Assembly: GCF_001642835.1 (NCBI RefSeq)
Contig: NZ_LXEI01000009.1
Span: forward strand, 62,001 to 126,000
Length of the DNA stretch: 64,000 nt
Reading direction: 5' to 3'
Source: Pseudotamlana agarivorans
GTDB taxonomy: Bacteria > Bacteroidota > Bacteroidia > Flavobacteriales > Flavobacteriaceae
Part shown: one piece after another, positions 51,892-61,779 of the stretch
Layout: each line of letters opens with the position of its first letter
Position numbering within the stretch: the first letter of the stretch is position 1
Notes under the pieces: model-generated
Databases searched by the model: none
Told to the model about the DNA's origin: nothing
The model's input: the letters and a program-made list of their open reading frames with translations, nothing else
Position numbers and translations under genes: made by a program

Positions 51892-53643
51892 TTAATTTTC
51901 GGTGCCTTCTAAGTAGGATCTTATAAAATAGGTGCTTAAGAATGTTTCAACATTATCAGAGAAAATACGATCTACAATATCTTCTGATGTCAGTCCTAAT
52001 TTTAACTCCGCAATTTCATTTTCATTGAAAAAACGGTAAGTTTCCTCTTCAATAGCTAAAATTTTAAAGCGCTTCCAACAGGGATCAAAATTCATATCTA
52101 TGGCATTTTTTACCCGTGTTTTAAAATCTTTAAGCGTACTGGCTGTATTAAAATTATCGAAAGGATCTACGATGCCATCATTGTCTGAGCCTAAACAAAT
52201 GCTTTTCCAAGCCTGAACTTCTGGAATTTTATTTTCCTCAATCGGTATCTGGGCATTTAATGTTCGAATGTGATCTAAATTAATCTTTACAATGTGAAAC
52301 ACATTGGTTAAAAACATCTGCGTATGCAGTTTACTTATAAACTCTTTTTGTGGCCAGCGTTTTTTATAGGATTTAAGTAGGTCTTTAAACTTTCCGCCAG
52401 GCATTCTACCATCATGCATACAAACGCCAATAATACCATTGGAATCAAACACTTCACGAATGTCTTCATCGGTAATATTAATGTCCCATCGGCTTACATA
52501 GGAGTTTTTATCTAGTTGATTGGTATCCAGACGTTCTGCTGCTTTTTCTCGTGTTGAAATGCCGTTTATTGCTGTATGACTAATAACGATGGGCACAGCA
52601 TCGCCCTCATCTCTTAGGGCTTTCACAATAGCTGCATAATCATTTCGTGCTTGCAACGACATGTGCTTGGTGTCTATAAGAATACGCTGTCCGTTATGTC
52701 GGCTAAGTAAATGTGATTTGATGAGTTGCTTTCCAAATTCACTAATACCCACGTCTAAGCCATTTTTCTGATTAAAAACATTGGAAAACCCAGGCACACT
52801 CTTGTTTTTTGCTTCACCAAAACTTTTAGCATGTCCCGTAAGTAAATTATTAAAGTGATGCGCAAACGTGATGAAAAACGGTGTAAATTCGAACTTTTCT
52901 TTATCTTTTAATGCTGAAATATTCCTAATGAAACTGGCCTTAAGCTTCGCTTTATTTTCTTCTGATAAGTCATCAATCATTTTATTTCCCACCAAATCCT
53001 TAGAGTTGTATTCTCCCAAAGCATGAGCTCCTTCAACAGTAAGGATTCCTGCTATAATATTCTGATTTCGAAGTGCTACATACTCTTCATAATTAGATAC
53101 TAATTGAAATGTAGCAACATTATCCTCAGCATTCGGCGAACAGCTTAAATGACTCTGATTGATATACTCATACTCTAACGAAAAATCGGTTTTGAAGTAA
53201 TCGACGTACTCAGAATCATAAACACTTTTTAAATAATCGACCACTTTCGTAGAAGAAAACCCCGTTAGAATTTGAATGATTCTACTATCAATATGTCTTT
53301 TTAATTCTATACCAAATACTTGGGCCAAAATAAAACGCTGTATTAAAGTAGATGTAGCAAAAGGTCTGTCGGGTCTTAAAAACTGCCTTTCTATGGGATA
53401 AATGGAAAGAAACAGAAGTCGGTTATCGCCTTCGTAACAACTGTCTAAATTTGATTGGGTATAAGTAGCTAAATCTTTAACAAAAAGATTCACCATCCAG
53501 CGTCGCGGACTAACACCCAATACCCCCTTAAATAAATCTTTAGGATGAATGTTTTTTTTGTAGGTCCATATATCGCTTATGTCCGGATTATTGCTTGGTT
53601 TAAATGACGGGTGACAATGTAAATCGCCAATTGGTTTGTTCAT
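51892..53643 (-). CDS. M19-type (membrane dipeptidase-like) metallohydrolase
   Basis: A 583-aa protein of the amidohydrolase superfamily. The metal-binding HxH is 'DLHCHPS' (H9, H11), later blocks are 'ILTVEGAHALG', 'RILIDTKHMSLQARN', 'PIVISHTAINGIS' and 'ICLGSDNDGI', which follow the M19 order (HxD-like, Glu, His, His, Asp). It is longer than ordinary renal dipeptidase-type enzymes (about 350-400 aa), with inserts. No signal peptide. It lies 49 nt after the patatin gene in the same direction, so the two probably work together. The substrate (dipeptide, lactone or other amide) is unknown. Confidence 0.75.
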   Translation of the reverse strand: MNKPIGDLHCHPSFKPSNNPDISDIWTYKKNIHPKDLFKGVLGVSPRRWMVNLFVKDLATYTQSNLDSCYEGDNRLLFLSIYPIERQFLRPDRPFATSTLIQRFILAQVFGIELKRHIDSRIIQILTGFSSTKVVDYLKSVYDSEYVDYFKTDFSLEYEYINQSHLSCSPNAEDNVATFQLVSNYEEYVALRNQNIIAGILTVEGAHALGEYNSKDLVGNKMIDDLSEENKAKLKASFIRNISALKDKEKFEFTPFFITFAHHFNNLLTGHAKSFGEAKNKSVPGFSNVFNQKNGLDVGISEFGKQLIKSHLLSRHNGQRILIDTKHMSLQARNDYAAIVKALRDEGDAVPIVISHTAINGISTREKAAERLDTNQLDKNSYVSRWDINITDEDIREVFDSNGIIGVCMHDGRMPGGKFKDLLKSYKKRWPQKEFISKLHTQMFLTNVFHIVKINLDHIRTLNAQIPIEENKIPEVQAWKSICLGSDNDGIVDPFDNFNTASTLKDFKTRVKNAIDMNFDPCWKRFKILAIEEETYRFFNENEIAELKLGLTSEDIVDRIFSDNVETFLSTYFIRSYLEGTEN

Positions 53644-53692
53644 CGGGTTGGGTTGGTTTTAAAGTTTAAAAATAAGATTTTCTGTGATATTC

Positions 53693-55366
53693 TTAAACTT
53701 TTAGGGTGTTCACTAACCACAAGGGGTCGTTGTTAAATAGGTTCCAATCGGACTCCAAAGCGTTGTAAAGTGGTTCAATTTCAGGGAAATCATTAAATAA
53801 ATTTTCGTTTTTAGATTTCAGTTCCAAAATATAATCCATGAGTTCGTAACAGATGGTAAATTGTCCGCAAGCCAATAGCGTTTCCATACGGTTACTAGCA
53901 ATATCTGTTTTATCCCACCATAAGGTTGTTGGTGTTTCCGAAGCCGTTAAACATACCTTTTTTAAAGCTTTACTTGGCGGTTTAATGTCTTTACTCAGAC
54001 TAGTAGCTTGATTGTAAGCTGTTTTTTTACCACTTAATTTATACACCGTTGTGGTGATACGTTTATTTTTTAAAATGTCTTTTGAATAAAATAAATCGTA
54101 GTTTAAACGTCGCATTTGCTTTAAAAACACATCGTTTATCATGGTCATTGCCGAGCTAAATCGTTCTGAAAGCATTCTCTGAATTAATCCAATATCCAAT
54201 TTTTGAAACGTTAAAACATCATCTAACAACGGTTCTGGAACATTTTTTTTGAAAATGGTTTTCAATTTAGACAGCACAGCCGATTTTAACACGGAAGCCA
54301 AGAGTCCTAAAACCGTTAATAAACCACCAGCCCCTAGAAAAACACCTCCTAGAATATACAGACTGGAATAAGATTGCGAACCAAAAACCTGCATATTATT
54401 CAAAGTTAAAACCAAAACGCCAATGATGAGCATAATAACATACAAAGGCTTGATGGTGAAATACTTTAAAATTTTGTTTATCGCTTGTTGGAGTGTTGAT
54501 GTTTTTTCAATTTTAGACGCATCAGGTTCCCAGGGCTGCATTTTAAAGCTTCCCACATCATTAACAATAATTAAATCTAAGCCGTTTTTCATACGCTCGT
54601 TAATAAGCATCATACTGCCAATCCCCTGGTTATCGGCAATACCACCATCCATAATGCCTACACCTTTAGCAAAAGCATCTAAGGCTTTTAAATTTTTATA
54701 GTTTGTATCGTTATGATCTTTAAAGTAATCATCGGGAAAAACTAAAGGTTCAAATCCCACTGGAAAACATGATGATGACGCTATAACATCGCCTAAAGCG
54801 ATTTGGTAACGCAGCGCATTTATTTCCTTTTGATTGGTTTTATACAAAGGATTGTTTCCAAAATATCCCCTGTTTTGAAAGCGATAGGTAAGTCCGAATG
54901 AAAAATCGGTAGCATTAAAACAAACCTGCTCCAGTTGTTTAATATGCTCCTTTTTAAAAAGGCTGAATTCCCCTTGAAATAAAGGCAATTCGGCGTAGGT
55001 TAAAGCAAAAGCATTAATTAAAGAACGTTTTTTAGAAGGATTGGCCTTCCAAACGGCATCATTTTCCAGTTTTGAAATGGCTTTTTCTAGTAAAGTATCA
55101 TTTTCGGGAGTGAACGTCTCATAAAACCTATTAAAAAACACCTTAAAATCGAAGTCAGGATCCTGTACAGCTTTAGCATAAGCCACTCCGGTTAAAGTAC
55201 CACCACTAACTGTGCTTAAGGCTTTGGTTCGTTTTAATAGCGGTAAGTTTTTATAATTCTGATGATTTAAATAAGATAAAATACCCAAGGCATAAAAAGT
55301 GGCTCGATATCCGCCTCCGCTAAAACAGAGTCCGATGTTTTCAAATGGTTTAAAATCTTCTGCCAT
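53693..55366 (-). CDS. Patatin-like phospholipase with membrane segments
   Basis: A 557-aa protein. The oxyanion loop is GGGYR at residues 17-21, the nucleophile is S54 in 'STVSGGTLTG', and the catalytic Asp is D240 in 'GIMDGGIADNQG' (DGG). The nucleophile elbow has T-V-S-G-G in place of the usual G-x-S-x-G. Two transmembrane helices (about 310-330 and 340-365) sit in the middle, followed by a long cytoplasmic C-terminal region. This is a membrane-tethered lipase. It precedes the M19 gene by 49 nt and follows two coiled-coil membrane proteins 114 nt upstream. Confidence 0.85.
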   Translation of the reverse strand: MAEDFKPFENIGLCFSGGGYRATFYALGILSYLNHQNYKNLPLLKRTKALSTVSGGTLTGVAYAKAVQDPDFDFKVFFNRFYETFTPENDTLLEKAISKLENDAVWKANPSKKRSLINAFALTYAELPLFQGEFSLFKKEHIKQLEQVCFNATDFSFGLTYRFQNRGYFGNNPLYKTNQKEINALRYQIALGDVIASSSCFPVGFEPLVFPDDYFKDHNDTNYKNLKALDAFAKGVGIMDGGIADNQGIGSMMLINERMKNGLDLIIVNDVGSFKMQPWEPDASKIEKTSTLQQAINKILKYFTIKPLYVIMLIIGVLVLTLNNMQVFGSQSYSSLYILGGVFLGAGGLLTVLGLLASVLKSAVLSKLKTIFKKNVPEPLLDDVLTFQKLDIGLIQRMLSERFSSAMTMINDVFLKQMRRLNYDLFYSKDILKNKRITTTVYKLSGKKTAYNQATSLSKDIKPPSKALKKVCLTASETPTTLWWDKTDIASNRMETLLACGQFTICYELMDYILELKSKNENLFNDFPEIEPLYNALESDWNLFNNDPLWLVNTLKV

Positions 55367-55480
55367 GGTGTCTTTTAGTTTTTAAAATGTGGGAACATCT
55401 CTTTTAATAGGGTTATAAATATAAAGGTTTGTAAGTGTTTTCAGAAGAAAAATCAGTTTAAGAATTTTACTTATCCGTTT

Positions 55481-56050
55481 TCAATTAGCCACTAGAACAC
55501 CTATAAGCACACCAATTACGGTTCCTGCTCCAACAGCGCCCATGTTTCTCCAAAATCGTTTTTTACGATAGGATTTTAATTCTGAAGATGCTGCTTCTAA
55601 CGACGTGTTGGATTCCAATAAGGCTTGTTCTGTGCGATTTACCGAAGTTTCTAAATGATTTACACTTTCCTGAAACTCGCTAAGGCTTTGCTTATATAAA
55701 TTTTGTTGAGTACTACAGTCTTTGGCAAGCTTATCATATAAATCCTGACTTTCTAAAATAAGTTGATGATAGCTGTTTATGACGGTATCAAGCTCCGTTT
55801 CATTTTCCATTTTTAAAAATTGACGTAATTCCTGAAAATATTTAAAACTCGGGGCATTAAACACATATAACTTACTATTGGTGTTGTTTTTTAATACCTC
55901 TTGAGGCTTTAAAATGAATGGTTTTTCAAGTTTTAAAACATAAGTGGAATCTATCGTTATGGTTTCAGAAAACTTTCGCTTTGGGCTCTGACCAAACATG
56001 TTGGTGTTTATATAAATCAAAAGGCATAAAATGAAGAAGCTGGTTTTCAT
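55481..56050 (-). CDS. Secreted/periplasmic coiled-coil protein with C-terminal membrane helix
   Basis: A 189-aa protein with a signal peptide (MKTSFFILCLLIYINTNMFG), a short beta-like region, a coiled coil (about 75-160; 'ESVNHLETSVNRTEQALLE'), and a C-terminal glycine-zipper-like helix 'MGAVGAGTVIGVLIGVLVAN'. The same layout is common in small flavobacterial envelope proteins. Function unknown. It lies in a four-gene minus-strand run with a second coiled-coil protein, a patatin and an M19 hydrolase. Confidence 0.65.
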   Translation of the reverse strand: MKTSFFILCLLIYINTNMFGQSPKRKFSETITIDSTYVLKLEKPFILKPQEVLKNNTNSKLYVFNAPSFKYFQELRQFLKMENETELDTVINSYHQLILESQDLYDKLAKDCSTQQNLYKQSLSEFQESVNHLETSVNRTEQALLESNTSLEAASSELKSYRKKRFWRNMGAVGAGTVIGVLIGVLVAN

Positions 56051-56078
56051 TAAAGAGTATTTAATTGAATAACTGGTA

Positions 56079-56450
56079 TTAATCGAACACGCTATCGTTG
56101 GCTATAAGCACAGACAGGCGTTCACGTTTTATTTTTAATAAAGAATCGATAGTTTGGCGTCTTTTAAAAGTTGCTACTTTGACGCGTTCTTGAAGCAAAT
56201 TTGTGATGTCTATTTTATGCTGAAAGCGCTCTAATTCCGCTTGATAGTTGGTAAGCTGTAGGTTTAAATGCTCGATCTCCTTTTTAGCTTGTTTATTTGA
56301 ATTTAAAGCCGCATTTAAACTTAGTTTAGTTTGCTGCAATTCAAATTCAATACGTTTTAGCGCGTCATTTTCCTCAAAAAAAGCTTTAACCAAATAGCCA
56401 CCTGTAATAAGTAAAATGAATAATAAAACCCAGGTATAAGTTCTAATCAT
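56079..56450 (-). CDS. Single-pass membrane protein with long coiled coil
   Basis: A 123-aa protein. An N-terminal membrane helix (residues 5-23, 'YTWVLLFILLITGGYLV') is followed by about 75 residues of heptad-like coiled coil ('ALKRIEFELQQTKLSLNA', 'AELERFQHKIDITNLLQ') and a basic C-terminus. Such proteins often act as dimerising scaffolds. It is the first gene of the patatin/M19 run, 28 nt upstream of the second coiled-coil gene. Confidence 0.65.
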   Translation of the reverse strand: MIRTYTWVLLFILLITGGYLVKAFFEENDALKRIEFELQQTKLSLNAALNSNKQAKKEIEHLNLQLTNYQAELERFQHKIDITNLLQERVKVATFKRRQTIDSLLKIKRERLSVLIANDSVFD

Positions 56451-56739
56451 GCAGCAATGGGTTAGTTTGTTAGTTTGTAAAATTTTGGATTCAAAAGAGC
56501 GAATATATCAAAAATTAACAGGAAACTAACTACACAATTTGTCAATTCATCAATTTGGAATGTCTTATCAAATTCATAAACAGAATACTACATTAAATTT
56601 ATGACGCTCTTCAGTTTTAACTTAAAAACAACATATACGCCCTCACCTCTGTACCTACAGTTTTGTAACTTACAGGTTTTGACAAATGATTTAACTTATC
56701 ATTATAAACAACTCAATATCAATACATAAATATTTTAAA

Positions 56740-57459
56740 ATGACAACTTTAAAAAATAAAAAAGCCATAATTACAGGTGGCAGCCGAGGATTAGGAAAAG
56801 CCACAGCACTTGCTTTTGCACACGAAGGCATTGATGTCGCTATTACAGGTAGAAATGAAAAACTTCTAAAAGAAACCGTTGCCGAAATTGAAGCGCTAGG
56901 CGTTAGGGCTACTTATGCCGCCTTCGACGTTGGTAATTATGAAGACGTAAAAGTAGCCATTAAAGAACTTATTGAAACATTAGGAGGCGTTGATATTTTA
57001 GTAAACAACGCAGGTATTGCAGCTTTTGGAACATTAAATGATATGCCTGTCGACCAATGGACTCAAATCATTCAAACTAATGTTATGGGTATGTATTATG
57101 TCACCAAAGAAGTTTTACCAAACTTAATCCATCAAAACGATGGTGAGATCATAAATGTGTCATCAACAGCTGGGTTAAATGGAAACGCAAGTACTTCGGC
57201 GTATTCTGCTTCGAAATTTGCAGTTATTGGTATGTCGGAATCCTTAATGAAGGAAGTCCGTAAAAACAATATTCGAGTGTGTACATTAACGCCAAGCACC
57301 ATTGCATCAGACATGTCTGTCGACCTAGGTATTGCTACTAAAGACTCGGAAGATAGCGTTTTACAACCCGAAGATTTTGCTCAACTTATTGTTGCAGGTT
57401 TAAAATTACCAAAGCGTGCCATGCTTAAAAGTGCTGCTTTGTGGTCTACTAATCCGTAA
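56740..57459 (+). CDS. Short-chain dehydrogenase (FabG-like 3-ketoacyl reductase)
   Basis: A 239-aa classical SDR. The cofactor motif is TGGSRGLG at residues 12-19, NNAG at 89-92, and the catalytic S142/Y155/K159 (YSASK). The C-terminus 'LKSAALWSTNP' is typical of the flavobacterial '3-ketoacyl-ACP reductase' group. It probably reduces a keto substrate with NADPH; fatty-acid synthesis is not established. It is a single gene; the 289 nt upstream hold no gene. Confidence 0.9.
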   Translation: MTTLKNKKAIITGGSRGLGKATALAFAHEGIDVAITGRNEKLLKETVAEIEALGVRATYAAFDVGNYEDVKVAIKELIETLGGVDILVNNAGIAAFGTLNDMPVDQWTQIIQTNVMGMYYVTKEVLPNLIHQNDGEIINVSSTAGLNGNASTSAYSASKFAVIGMSESLMKEVRKNNIRVCTLTPSTIASDMSVDLGIATKDSEDSVLQPEDFAQLIVAGLKLPKRAMLKSAALWSTNP

Positions 57460-57508
57460 TAAATATTCATGGCAGCCGTACTATAAGGCTGTATAAAAAG
57501 TCTATAAT

Positions 57509-57583
57509 TGTCATATTGAGCCTGTCGAAATATTTTAAGCTGGAACGACGGTATACATCGGTTTCGACAAGCTCATCTTGACA
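57509..57583. repeat. Inverted repeat (dispersed element)
   Basis: Arms 57509-57530 and 57562-57583 match at 18 of 22 positions as reverse complements, with TGTCGAAA and TTTCGACA as inner ends. A 31-nt spacer separates them. It lies between the convergent SDR and DASS transporter genes and may form a terminating hairpin. Confidence 0.6.
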
Positions 57584-57630
57584 AATTATTATATGATCAA
57601 CTCTTATAATAGACTCAATTTTTTCTCTCA

Positions 57631-59169
57631 TTATTTTATCGCTTTCGCGGAAGAAGCCGCCCATTCCGGAAACACAGTCGGGTCTATTTCAAAAATTATA
57701 GTTCCCCAAAAAAGCGTCATGAGCACGATGATGATGGTTGCCACAATATCGATAATGAGTCCAGTTTTTATCATCTGAACCATTTTTAATTTTCCCGTAC
57801 CAAAAACAATGGCATTTGGCGGTGTGGCAATGGGTAGCATAAAGGCCATAGACGCAGCTAAAGTCACCGGAATCATGATTAATAACGGGTTAACTTGAAT
57901 TTCTGATGCCAATCCAGACACTATAGGAAGCATCATTTCTGTAGTTGCTGTATTAGAGGTAAACTCGGTTAACGTTGACATCATAGTTGTTAAAGTACCC
58001 ACTAGCATTAGTGGCGACATATCTTTAGTACCTGCCAATAATCCTCCAACATAACTAGACAAACCTGAATCTATGAAACCTTTAGCAAGAGCAAAACCGC
58101 CACCAAATAAAAACACAATGTGCCAAGGGAGTTTCCCCATGATTTTCCAATCGACTAAGGCTTTGTTTTTTTTAGACGCTGGTACAATAAACAAAAGCAT
58201 GGCCACAAAAATAGCTACCGTACCATCATTTAAATATTTAGGATTTTTGAAAAAACCACTCCACCCAGGAATACTTACAATTCCAAAATTTAAATCCGAT
58301 CGAAACACCCATAATAATGCTAAAATTATAAAAAGTATAAAAACACGCTTTTCTTCCAGACTTACAGCGCCTAATTCACGGTATTTATCTCTAAAAAATG
58401 ATTTATCAAGTTTTTCAATATGTCCTTTCGGACGGTATGTTAAATAAATTAAACCTAAGGATACAGCAAAAATCATGACGCTTATCGGAAAGGCAAAAAC
58501 AACCCATTGACCAAAGGATATTTCGGGTGAATTCGGATAAATAATTTCAAAAATTCGTAGAAATGATAAATTTGGAGGTGTTCCTACCAAAGTTGCAATA
58601 CCCCCTATAGAACAAGCATGAGCAATGGCTAATAATAAACCAGCGGCGAAAGAACTTATTTTTCCTTCGCCGTAAACTTCTTCCAAAGCAGCAGTCACCG
58701 AAAACGCAATAGGAAGCATCATCATAGCCGTTGCTGTATTGGACATCCACATCGATAAAAATGATGAAGCTAACATAAACCCTAACAGAATTCTAAACGG
58801 GCTCCCGCCTACTAGCGCTAATATTTTTAAGGCGATGCGTTTGTGTAAATTCCACTTTTCCATAGCCAAAGCCATAACAAAACCACCTATAAAAAGAAAA
58901 ATAACATAATTGATATACGCTCCAGAAATAGATTTACCGTCCAGAACACCTAAAACGGGAAATAAAATTATAGGCAACAACGAGGTTACGCCTATAGGTA
59001 AAGCTTCGGTAACCCACCAAAAAGCCATTAAAAAGGCAATAGCCGCTGTATAAGTGACTTCAGGCATACCAGGTTGCAGATCTACAAAGAAAATGATGCT
59101 AAAAAATATTAATAACCCGGCGATTATTAATTTCATATTAATCGTGGTGTTTGCCTCAATAGTCGACAT
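57631..59169 (-). CDS. SLC13/DASS family sodium-coupled anion transporter
   Basis: A 512-aa inner-membrane protein with about twelve hydrophobic segments. Family signatures are 'AFWWVTEALPIGVTSLLPI', 'WMSNTATAMMMLPIAFSV' (SNT ion-binding motif), and the second 'LTEFTSNTATTEMMLPIVSG' repeat with another SNT. 'MLPIATPPNAIVFG' also matches. Members import dicarboxylates, citrate or sulfate with sodium; the anion is not evident. The gene stands alone, convergent with the SDR gene and divergent from EamA. Confidence 0.9.
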   Translation of the reverse strand: MSTIEANTTINMKLIIAGLLIFFSIIFFVDLQPGMPEVTYTAAIAFLMAFWWVTEALPIGVTSLLPIILFPVLGVLDGKSISGAYINYVIFLFIGGFVMALAMEKWNLHKRIALKILALVGGSPFRILLGFMLASSFLSMWMSNTATAMMMLPIAFSVTAALEEVYGEGKISSFAAGLLLAIAHACSIGGIATLVGTPPNLSFLRIFEIIYPNSPEISFGQWVVFAFPISVMIFAVSLGLIYLTYRPKGHIEKLDKSFFRDKYRELGAVSLEEKRVFILFIILALLWVFRSDLNFGIVSIPGWSGFFKNPKYLNDGTVAIFVAMLLFIVPASKKNKALVDWKIMGKLPWHIVFLFGGGFALAKGFIDSGLSSYVGGLLAGTKDMSPLMLVGTLTTMMSTLTEFTSNTATTEMMLPIVSGLASEIQVNPLLIMIPVTLAASMAFMLPIATPPNAIVFGTGKLKMVQMIKTGLIIDIVATIIIVLMTLFWGTIIFEIDPTVFPEWAASSAKAIK

Positions 59170-59326
59170 AATTAGGTGGTGGTTTAGTTGGTTTATGCGA
59201 GATTCAACTTAAAAACAGACTTTATCGCGCATTTAAAAATACATTAAAAACCTTTTACAGTCACATCATTTAAATTTAGTTGAAAAAATATTTTCTAAAA
59301 ATGAGCTTTAATATATCTTCGCGGCC

Positions 59327-60226
59327 ATGTGGATGTATTTAGGGCTTTTGGCCGCATTATTTTTAGGATTACATAATTTATGTAAAAAGCATGCTGTACG
59401 CGGAAACGAAGTGTTTCCGGTGCTTTTAGGTACCGTAGGCTCTGGTTTCACCTTTCTACTACCCTTTTATATTGCTTCGGTTTATTTTCCAGAATATGCT
59501 AAATCCAACGCCATTTATATTCATTCGATGGCCTGGGATTTACACGGATTTATTTTTATTAAATCAGCCATAATGGCAACGTCTTGGATTTTAGCTTATC
59601 AGGCTTTAAAGCACTTGCCCATCACCATTGTGACGCCTATTCGATCGGCAGGTCCATTTTTCACTTTTATAGGCGCAATACTAATTTATCAAGAACGCCC
59701 TAACACTTTACAATGGGTAGGTTTTTTTCTAATCATTTTTTCAGTGATGTTATATTCTAAAATAGGAAAAAAAGAAGGCATCAACTTTAAAAAAGACAAA
59801 TGGATTCTAGCCATCATAGCTGCCACGTTTTTAGGAGCTTCTAGTGGTTTATACGACAAGTTTTTAATTCAATATTTAAACATTGCACCACTAACCCTAA
59901 TTTTTTGGTTTTGTTTTTATGTGATATTGATTCTGCTTGTCATTTTAAGCATCACTTGGTTCCCTTATGCCGAAAAACGTAAAGCCTTTAAGTTTAGATG
60001 GTCTATTCCAGCAGTAGGTATTTTATTGCAAGCCGCAGATTACTTTTATTTTAAAGCACTGCAAGATCCAGAAGCGTTAATTATGCTGCTTTCTGCCATT
60101 AAAAGGAGCCAGATTTTAATCGCTGTATTAGTTGGCGGCGTTATCTTCAAAGAGCAAAATAAACGTAAAAAATTGCTGCCTCTTGCTGGAATTATGCTTG
60201 GAGTATTTTTTATACTGTACTCCTAG
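59327..60226 (+). CDS. EamA/DMT family transporter
   Basis: A 299-aa membrane protein with ten predicted helices arranged as two EamA repeats; 'SAIMATSWILAYQALKHLPITIVTPIRSAGPFFTFIGAILIYQERP' spans residues 88-132 and the second repeat ends in 'RSQILIAVLVGGVIFKEQN'. The conserved glutamate after each fourth helix is present. It would export or import a small metabolite. No co-transcribed partner; it starts 157 nt from the divergent DASS gene. Confidence 0.88.
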   Translation: MWMYLGLLAALFLGLHNLCKKHAVRGNEVFPVLLGTVGSGFTFLLPFYIASVYFPEYAKSNAIYIHSMAWDLHGFIFIKSAIMATSWILAYQALKHLPITIVTPIRSAGPFFTFIGAILIYQERPNTLQWVGFFLIIFSVMLYSKIGKKEGINFKKDKWILAIIAATFLGASSGLYDKFLIQYLNIAPLTLIFWFCFYVILILLVILSITWFPYAEKRKAFKFRWSIPAVGILLQAADYFYFKALQDPEALIMLLSAIKRSQILIAVLVGGVIFKEQNKRKKLLPLAGIMLGVFFILYS

Positions 60227-60399
60227 TTAATAATTGATTATTTATTATTGGCAAATAAATTGACTAATTCCAATGTTATAGCACATTCTCACACAATAAA
60301 AACCTATTAATTTCTAGAGTTAAGGACTAAAATTTTTGTATTTAAAATTATTGTAAATTTGATGTTAATCAGATATTTAGCATTAAATAACAACAAAAA

Positions 60400-61779
60400 A
60401 TGAAAACGATTTTTACCCTCCTCGCCATTTTATTAAGTTTTTATGGTTATTCACAAACTTTTCCTAATAAAGAATGGACAGTAAATCCAAACACATCGGA
60501 TATAGGTTGGGATCCAATTAAAATGAAACATTTTAATGATTTTATTGTAGACAGTACCAAAGTTACAGGCTTAATGATAATCCAAAAAGGAGAGATCGTA
60601 TATCAATACGGCAACCTTGAACAGTTAAGTCGGGTGGCTTCCTGTAGGAAAAGTATTCTTTCAATGCTTTTTGGTAAATATGTCGAAGATGGTACCATTA
60701 AATTAAATGAAACTATTGGAGACCTAAAAATTGATGATATAGGAGGAATTCTACCTATTGAAAAAAAAGCCACGGTTCAAGATTTACTTTCAGCAAGATC
60801 AGCAGTTTTCAAGAACACAAATATAACCGTACCAAATGCTAATTTACCTCAAAGAGGAAGTCACGAACCTGGGTCGTATTGGTTATACAACAATTGGGAT
60901 TTTGACACCTACGGGACTATTTTTGAACTAAAAACAAAAAAAAATATTTATGATGAAGTTGAATCTCAATTAGCAATCCCTATAAATTTTCAAGACTGGA
61001 ATCGAGGTGCTCAACACAAGGTAGCAAACCCATCATCTAATTCCCCCATGTATCATATGTGGCTATCTACTAGAGATTTTGCCCGAATTGGTTACCTTAT
61101 GTTAAACCGAGGGAACTGGAATGGTAAACAATTAATCTCAAAATATTGGGTTGATGAAATGTTAAAAGAAAGAACCAACTATAAGGAAGTAAATGATCAT
61201 GTTGACTATTTCAAGGGATCCCAATTAGATATAGGTTATGGATATTCTTGGTGGTTGGTACAAAATACAGAAGATTATCGATTCAAAAATGCTTTTTTTG
61301 CTGCTGGATCTTGGGGAAATGGCATTGTTGTGTACCCAAATATCGATACTGTTTTAGCGTTTGTTACCTGTGAATTATACGAAAGAATTAATAGTTCAGA
61401 TATACGCCAGAAAATAAGATATAAAGCAGCTGATATATTTAATCCTGAATGGGACAAACAATACGTTACTACAAACAATAATGCTGCTATTACATTAACC
61501 GAAATTCAAAAGAAGGAATATTTAGGTCGATATCAATTAGCAAAGAGGCCACCAGTAACCATCAAAAATACAGTCCAAGGCATTTTTGTTGAATTACCTA
61601 ATGGCAGAAACCAAGAACTTATTCCGATAAAAGGAGATAAATTTATACTAAAAGATCAATATATAGCAGGAAATATTCCAAAAACCATACAATTTGTTAG
61701 GGATGAAAAAGGAAATGTTAATGAGTTAGTTTTACTTGTAGATGCTAACAAAGAATTAAAATTTAAAAAAATATTATAG
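60400..61779 (+). CDS. Secreted serine hydrolase (class C beta-lactamase family)
   Basis: A 459-aa protein with a signal peptide (MKTIFTLLAILLSFYGYSQ). The beta-lactamase-type catalytic S-x-x-K is S81-C-R-K84 ('VASCRKSILSML'), the Y-x-N-type motif is 'YNNWDFDTYG', and the third motif region is 'FAAGSWGNGIVVYP'. A C-terminal beta-rich domain (about 370-459) resembles the DUF3471/lipocalin-like tail often attached to these hydrolases. It probably cleaves a D-amino peptide or ester in the periplasm. A TAAATTTG box lies 38 nt upstream of the ATG. Confidence 0.88.
   Translation: MKTIFTLLAILLSFYGYSQTFPNKEWTVNPNTSDIGWDPIKMKHFNDFIVDSTKVTGLMIIQKGEIVYQYGNLEQLSRVASCRKSILSMLFGKYVEDGTIKLNETIGDLKIDDIGGILPIEKKATVQDLLSARSAVFKNTNITVPNANLPQRGSHEPGSYWLYNNWDFDTYGTIFELKTKKNIYDEVESQLAIPINFQDWNRGAQHKVANPSSNSPMYHMWLSTRDFARIGYLMLNRGNWNGKQLISKYWVDEMLKERTNYKEVNDHVDYFKGSQLDIGYGYSWWLVQNTEDYRFKNAFFAAGSWGNGIVVYPNIDTVLAFVTCELYERINSSDIRQKIRYKAADIFNPEWDKQYVTTNNNAAITLTEIQKKEYLGRYQLAKRPPVTIKNTVQGIFVELPNGRNQELIPIKGDKFILKDQYIAGNIPKTIQFVRDEKGNVNELVLLVDANKELKFKKIL

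Noticed and set aside
53693-56450. Calling the patatin/M19 run a CBASS or other known anti-phage system
   Set aside because: No cyclase, sensor, HORMA, TIR or ubiquitin-like partner is present; only a lipase resemblance exists.
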